Shown in pieces: positions 58,471 to 64,000 of a stretch of 64,000 nucleotides of DNA. The notes under the pieces are model-generated. The model saw only the letters and a list, made by a program, of their open reading frames with translations, was not told the origin of the DNA and made no database searches. Source of the DNA: Balanoglossus misakiensis. Taxonomy: Eukaryota > Hemichordata. The position numbers and the translations under genes were made by a program. Within the stretch, counting starts at the first letter, position 1; each line of letters begins with the position of its first letter. Location: positions 637,978 to 701,977 of the forward strand of contig JBECUI020000024.1 in assembly GCA_040954595.2 (NCBI GenBank), read 5' to 3'.

Positions 58471-58697
58471 AGTACCTTTGACAACGCTTTGAACAATGTT
58501 GCAAAAAGCTTTGTGTTGAAGCTTGCTACAAGACTTGGCGTGCTGAAGCCTCTTATACTAGTCTTAGTTGAACCTCAGCTGTAACTACGTTTGTGAAACC
58601 TTAACATTCAAATCTTTGGCCAAAGTTAGTGTTGCAAAGCTTCTTCAAAGTTTTGTGAACCTCAACAATGCTTTTCTATAGAAACCTTTAAACATGC

Positions 58698-58713
58698 GGG
58701 GGGGGGGGGGGGG
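58698..58713 (+). repeat. G homopolymer at the 5' LTR edge
   Basis: A run of about 16 G directly precedes the LTR. Confidence 0.9.
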
Positions 58714-58917
58714 TGTAGTATTCTGACAGCTACGATCAATATAGCGCCCTCTAGTGTTGCATTGTTGGTGTTCCACTTGTTTATGAATTGCTGTACGACG
58801 TCACTTCCGCCCAGATAAGGCGAAGCACATTGTTGAGTCTTTTCAGCCGATCAATAAATAGGTTGTTGTTATACCTTATGATCGCATTATTATTCCCATG
58901 TTGATGGAAACATAACA
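58714..58917 (+). mobile_element. 5' LTR of the Gypsy-type element
   Basis: It starts TGTAGTATTC and ends AACATAACA (TG...CA), 204 bp, immediately followed by a tRNA-type primer binding site. An AATAAA near 58853 fits an R-region poly(A) signal. The 3' LTR is outside the window, so the boundary rests on the PBS and the terminal dinucleotides. Confidence 0.75.
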
Positions 58918-58931
58918 TGGTGGCAGCGGTG
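58918..58931 (+). promoter_or_regulatory. Primer binding site, tRNA-Leu type
   Basis: TGGTGGCAGCGGTG is complementary to the 3' end of a tRNA-Leu whose acceptor end reads CACCGCTGCCA-CCA, as in animal tRNA-Leu(AAG) from memory. Its place directly after the LTR is as expected. Confidence 0.75.
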
Positions 58932-59027
58932 AACGTGAGTGATCAGATGTAAGCAGACTTTACACAGTATCGACTACACAAGACACCAAAACTACAGAAG
59001 AAAAGATCATCGAACTGACCTGACAAG

Positions 59028-59338
59028 ATGGCGGCCGCACTACAAACGCCCTTCACAGCCCCAAAGATGGAATGGGACGCGCCAGATCTAGCACTAGCCT
59101 TCAGTCGTTTTCGTCAAAAATGTGAGTTAACATTTAAGACAGCACTTAAAGATGCTAACGATGAAGAGAAAGCTAGCTACATATTCTATGGTCCGGTGAA
59201 CCAGGTCTTGACAAATACAACAGTTGGTCGTTTGAAAATGAAGACCAGCGGAAAGTCCCCACAGTACTATTCGACAAATTTTCCGAACACTTAGAGCCGA
59301 AGTCGAATCATCGCATACATAGATACCAATTCCAAGAT
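59028..59338 (+). pseudogene. gag N-terminus with frameshift
   Basis: An ATG at 59028 (context AAGATGGC) opens a gag-like frame ('MEWDAPDLALAFSRFRQKCE', then 'FKTAL'). Near 59189 the gag-like reading moves to the frame used downstream. The original frame ends at 59294, while the new one runs straight into the ORF at 59339. The simplest explanation is loss of one base; programmed frameshifting inside gag would be unusual. Confidence 0.8.
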
Positions 59339-61414
59339 ATGAGACAAGACCCTGGAGAACCAGTTGATGATTTCTTTTCGAAATTGAAAAATGAAGCCGC
59401 CAAATGCAAATTTGGGGATACAAAAGAACAGGAAGCAAGACTCGTAGATCAGTTGATATGGGGGATCTGTCACCAAGAAATACAGAAGAAACTTATTGGG
59501 CGTGATGAGAAACTGACCTTGAAGGAGGCGCTCGATATAGCTAGAGGTCACGAAGCCACAACAAAACACATGAAAACGCTCACAAATTGCCATATTGCTA
59601 ATCCTGTGGATAGCAAAGCTGTCAACGCAGTAAAAAGGCAGCCCAACAAGACACACCCCAAACAATGTAAGCATTTCGGAAAAAAGCATGACACCTCAGT
59701 GAAAAGTAACTGCCCAGCATATGGCTCGAAATGCCGAAATTGTGGGAAACCTAATCACTGGCAGGCGGTATGCCGTTCCAAAACCAGCTCAAGCGAACCG
59801 AAGTCACAGCAGAGACGAGGTGGAAAACCAATCCATAATGTGACACGCTCGAGCAGCAACATGCATCAAATAGATGATGAAGTCCTAGATGTTGGAACTA
59901 TCGAAATAAATGCATTGGACAACATCAACAGACAAGAAGAAATATACACGAAACTGACAATCACACAGAGCGAAAAGAAAAGGAAAGTAGCACTGAGATG
60001 CAAGATTGATACCGGTGCACAGGGCAATATACTGCCCCTCTGCCTTTTCAAGATCATATTTCCAGAGAAACTGGATAAACACGGAAATCCAAAACGCGGG
60101 CACTTGAAGGAAAATAAAACAATCCTTACCGCATATGGAGGTTCCAAAATCAAACAGCTTGGCACCATCGTCATTCCATGTGAACATAGAGAGAGGAAAA
60201 TCAGATGCCTCTTCTATGTAACTGACGCCGCAGGCCCAGCCATTTTAGGGTTAAAGGCAAGCAGAGCCTTAAACCTGATACAAATAAACTGTTCAGTAGA
60301 AGCCATACAAGTGCAGGCGAGCCCAGAGTGCAAGACAGCACAGCCTGGAAGAAATGTGGAAGTGGAAAAGAGAAAGATGAACGAACAGAAGCCAGCAGGA
60401 AGAAACAGAAACCCTGCAGATGACTACATAGACAGTAATACACCCATCAGGGACCGCCCTCCCATAAAGAACAAAGAACAGTTGCTGAGGATGTACCCTG
60501 ATTGCTTTGACGACGTGGTCGGATGTTTTGAAAACTACACATACCACATCACTCTTGATCCAGAAGTACAACCAGTAGTACACCCTGCCCGCAGAGTTCC
60601 ATTAGAACTAATGGATAGACTCAAAACCGAGCTGCAGGAGATGGAAGATAAGCAAATCATCGCCAAAGTGAACCAGCCTACGAACTGGGTCAATTCTCTT
60701 GTTGTCCGGGAGAAAGACAATGGAAGACTTCGCATTTGTCTGGACCCGAAGGACTTGAACAAAGCCATTAAAAGGGATCATTACTCTACACCCACATTGG
60801 AGGAGATTACCCCAAAGTTGGCAGGCGCAACACTTTTCAGCAAGCTAGACGCGCGGAACGGATACTGGAATGTAAAGATCGATGAAGAATCATCCTTCCT
60901 GACGACCTTTAACACACCATATGGCCGTTACAGATTCCTACGAATGCCATTTGGGCTAAGGATGAGCCAAGATGTGTTTCAATTCAAAATTGATGAAACA
61001 TACAGAGAGTGTGAAGGTGCAGTCGGCATTGCAGACGATATACAAGTCTTAGGATCAGGAGAGCGACACCATGACCTGCATCTACACGAAGCCATGGAAC
61101 GAACCAGGAAAGCAGGCATTAAACTGAACAAAGAGAAATGCTACATCAAGACAAAAGAATGTAGTTTCTTTGGCATGTTATACACAGAAGACGGAGTTAA
61201 ACCCAACCCAGAAAAGGTCAAGGCGATAGAGATGATGCGTCCGCCTAGAGACAAGACCGAACTGCGCACATTCCTCGGAATGGTGAACTACATGGGTTCA
61301 TTCATACCCAGATTAGCTGAACACACAGCACCACTGAGAGAGCTCATCAGAGACGACACTGAGTTTGAGTGGTCTCCGACACACACAAAGTCTTTCAATA
61401 TGATGCAAGATTGA
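59339..61414 (+). pseudogene. Gypsy gag-protease-RT polyprotein, truncated by an internal duplication
   Basis: This 691-codon frame covers the rest of gag with a CCHC zinc knuckle (C132, C135, H140, C145), the aspartic protease motif DTGA (D224) with a later 'AILGL', and reverse transcriptase. RT has the first catalytic Asp at D504 ('LDARNGYW') and the Asp pair at 566-567 in 'GIADDIQV', the form seen in K02A2.6-like Gypsy elements. The frame is open through all three domains, but ends early because the sequence jumps back at 61403 to a copy of the protease region. RNase H and integrase are found after 62190. The element is otherwise young-looking: few stops and no decay in RT. Confidence 0.92.
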
Positions 61415-62190
61415 TACCGGTGCACAGGGCAATATACTGCCCCTCTGCCTTTTCAAGATCATATTTCCAGAGAAACTGGATAAACACGGAAATCCAAAAC
61501 GCGGGCACTTGAAGGAAAATAAAACAATCCTTACCGCATATGGAGGTTCCAAAATCAAACAGCTTGGCACCATCGTCATTCCATGTGAACATAGAGAGAG
61601 GAAAATCAGATGCCTCTTCTATGTAACTGACGCCGCAGGCCCAGCCATTTTAGGGTTAAAGGCAAGCAGAGCCTTAAACCTGATACAAATAAACTGTTCA
61701 GTAGAAGCCATACAAGTGCAGGCGAGCCCAGAGTGCAAGACAGCACAGCCTGGAAGAAATGTGGAAGTGGATCAGGAGAGCGACACCATGACCTGCATCT
61801 ACACGAAGCCATGGAACGAACCAGGAAAGCAGGCATTAAACTGAACAAAGAGAAATGCTACATCAAGACAAAAGAATGTAGTTTCTTTGGCATGTTATAC
61901 ACAGAAGACGGAGTTAAACCCAACCCAGAAAAGGTCAAGGCGATAGAGATGATGCGTCCGCCTAGAGACAAGACCGAACTGCGCACATTCCTCGGAATGG
62001 TGAACTACATGGGTTCATTCATACCCAGATTAGCTGAACACACAGCACCACTGAGAGAGCTCATCAGAGACGACACTGAGTTTGAGTGGTCTCCGACACA
62101 CACAAAGTCTTTCAATATGATGCAAGATTGATACCGGTGCACAGGGCAATATACTGCCCCTCTGCCTTTTCAAGATCATATTTCCAGAGA
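61403..62190 (+). repeat. Exact internal duplications of pol
   Basis: 61403-61770 repeats 59998-60365 (protease). 61771-62119 repeats 61054-61402 (end of RT). 62120-62190 repeats 59998-60068 (protease start). I saw no mismatches. The jumps fall at short shared sequences (ATGCAAG/ATCAAG, GGATCAGG). Confidence 0.93.
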
Positions 62191-62191
62191 T

Positions 62192-63970
62192 ATGATCAAG
62201 GACCTGATCAGCACAAAGACTACACTTGCTTACTACGACCGTAAGAAGCCTGTCACTCTACAAGTCGACGCATCGGGAAAGGGAATCGGAGCGGTGCTCA
62301 TACAGGAACAGAGACCTATAGCATTTGCGTCCAAGGCCCTGACACCAGCGGAAACCCGATACGCCAATATAGAAAGAGAACTACTCGCGGTAGTCTACGG
62401 ATGTGAGAAGTTTCGCACATATCTCTACGGCAGAAGTTTCATAGTAGAGAGTGATCATCGACCGTTGGAGCAAATTCAGAGGAAGAATTTGACCAAGGCA
62501 CCACCCCGATTACAGAGAATGCTGTTGCGCATACAGCCGTATGATTTCACCATACACTACAAGCCAAGCAAACAGATGATACTTGCCGACGCACTATCTA
62601 GACTGTCACCACAAGATCAGAACGAAATCAGTGACATGAAAGTCCAGATACACCACCTGGTAAAGATCACACCAATGAGACAGATGGAGATCAAAGAAGA
62701 AACTACCAAAGATGAAATTCTTCAATTATTGATCCAGCAAGTCCTGAAAGGATGGCCAGATAGCATCAAGGACATTCACGCTGATATTCGACCCTACTGG
62801 TCTATTCGAGACGATATCGCTATCGAAGATGGTATTATCCTGATAGGCAGCCGACTCCTCATACCAGCAGTAATGAGAGATGAAATGCTACAACGCATTC
62901 ATAGCAGTCACCTGGGGATCGAGAAATGCAAGCTGAGAGCCAGATCCAGCGTGTACTGGCCTGGAATTTGTAAAGATATAGAGAGACTAGTAACAGGATG
63001 CAACGCGTGCCAGAAATTCCAGAATTCCCAGCAGAAGGAACCGATGATTCCAATGGAAATTCCACCACGACTGTGGCACACAATTGGAGCAGACCTATTC
63101 TACGTGAACCAAACATGGTACATGATAGTTGCTGACTACTACTCCAAGTTCCCCTTCATTAGGAAACTTGAAGACCTCAGAGCCAGTACCATTATGAGAG
63201 CCCTCCGAATTCTATTTGCAGAGCAAGGAATACCCGAGAAACTAGTTTGTGACAACGGATCTCAGTTTACAGCTAGAGACTTCCACAGCCTAACTGAGAA
63301 GTATGGTTTTGCGATAGTCACATCATCACCATACTATCCCAAAGGGCACGGTTTTATCAAGCGACATGTACAGACCGTGAAGAACATCCTGATGAAGTGC
63401 AAAGAGTCCGGAGATGATCCGAATCTAGCATTGTTGGCACTTCGCGCGACTCCATTGAAGTCCAACATACCATCACCAGCTGAGTTGCTGAACAGCAGAG
63501 CATACAAGACAACTCTCCCAGCCAAAATTCACCCAGCAAGAAACGGGGAGGAAGTTCGTCAATACCTGACATCTCAACAGCAGGCCCAGACTTCCAGCCA
63601 TGACCAGCACTCCAGACAACTACCAGAATTGCTGACAGGTCAACAAGTCCATGTACAAAACCCAATCAGCAAAACATGGAGTCCAGCGAGAGTTGTAGCC
63701 CCAGCAAACACACCTAGGTCCTACACCGTGAAGTTAGACAACGGGAAACAAATGCGACGCAACAGGATCCACCTGAAACCAGTCAGCGCAGAACTGAAAC
63801 CAGCACAGACAGGGATGGATCAACACAATATTGCACCAGCAGTCACAGAGGGAACACCGCCTCAACAACCCGCAACGCCAGCGTCACCAGCCCAAGAATC
63901 GTTGAGATCAACACGAACCAGAACAAATATACAAAAGCCGTCTCGATACAAAGATTATGTGACTGATTGA
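62192..63970 (+). pseudogene. Gypsy RNase H-integrase ORF with inactivating integrase change
   Basis: This 592-codon frame starts in the RT-RNase H connection. RNase H motifs are 'LQVDASGKGIGAVL' (D26), 'RELLAVVYGCEKF' and 'VESDHRPL'. Integrase has the zinc-binding H237, H240, C270, C273 and the core Asp residues D301 ('GADLFYV') and D354 ('VCDNGSQF'). Position 390, exactly 35 residues after D354 where the catalytic Glu of the D,D-35-E triad belongs, is Lys (AAG at 63359-63361). The C-terminus has a GPY/F-like 'SKTWSPARV' segment and a Pro/Thr/Gln-rich tail. The ATG at 62192 is probably an internal Met, since the true frame would continue from RT. Confidence 0.93.
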
Positions 63971-64000
63971 TAGCTTTTTCTGATATTGAGATACGCCATT
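63971..64000 (+). other. Start of Gypsy 3' non-coding region
   Basis: Thirty bases after the stop; the polypurine tract and 3' LTR are not within the window. Confidence 0.6.

Noticed and set aside
59866-61848. Minus-strand ORFs opposite the Gypsy element
   Set aside because: Antisense shadows of the pol frame; they recur in the duplicated segments for the same reason.

Overview
This is eukaryotic, almost certainly metazoan, DNA. It has a multi-exon gene with GT-AG introns and a mosaic of extracellular animal domains (LamG/pentraxin, HYR, sushi, ephrin-receptor-like, EGF, transmembrane). It also holds abundant non-LTR and LTR retroelements, MITEs, satellites and tetranucleotide microsatellites. 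The repeat style and the protein mosaic suggest a marine invertebrate, possibly a deuterostome such as a hemichordate, echinoderm or lancelet. That placement is inference; nothing here fixes the species.

Layout. 1-1012: 3' part of a CR1/L2-like non-LTR retrotransposon, interrupted by a foreign insert of about 240 bp. 1012-7600: repeat-rich, with 308-bp tandem units, two inverted copies of an element carrying a tRNA-like module, and long (ACAT)n/(GCAT)n tracts. 7900-8890: possible terminal exons of an unidentified gene. 9000-11830: an OB-like broken ORF, then repeats that carry DR1-type motifs. 11960-21054: the best gene in the window, 15 visible exons (856 codons, frame closed across every junction) of a plus-strand transmembrane mosaic protein whose 5' end was not found. 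21055-26950: 3' UTR, a foldback MITE, a polypurine tract and a reverse transcriptase fragment. 26948-29832: a 34-copy satellite of 82-86 bp.

29833-57352 is the most unusual part: a very large imperfect inverted repeat with a left arm of about 10 kb, a right arm of about 11 kb and a 6.3-kb spacer. Each arm contains a smaller element with its own TIRs of about 700 bp. Later insertions are present in only one arm (35299-36694; 55087-55909; about 51600-53960). One block is about 98-99 % identical between arms, whereas neighbouring sequence is clearly more diverged. The spacer holds a minus-strand pentraxin-domain fragment and a cluster of 14-bp palindromes.

58714-64000: a Ty3/Gypsy-type LTR retrotransposon with a 204-bp 5' LTR, a tRNA-Leu-type primer binding site, gag, protease, RT, RNase H and integrase. 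It is visibly defective: a frameshift in gag, exact internal duplications that break pol, and a Lys at the position of the integrase catalytic Glu. Its 3' LTR lies beyond the window.

The genes do not form an operon-like unit. The coherent story is one host gene followed by a large, hierarchically palindromic repeat domain.
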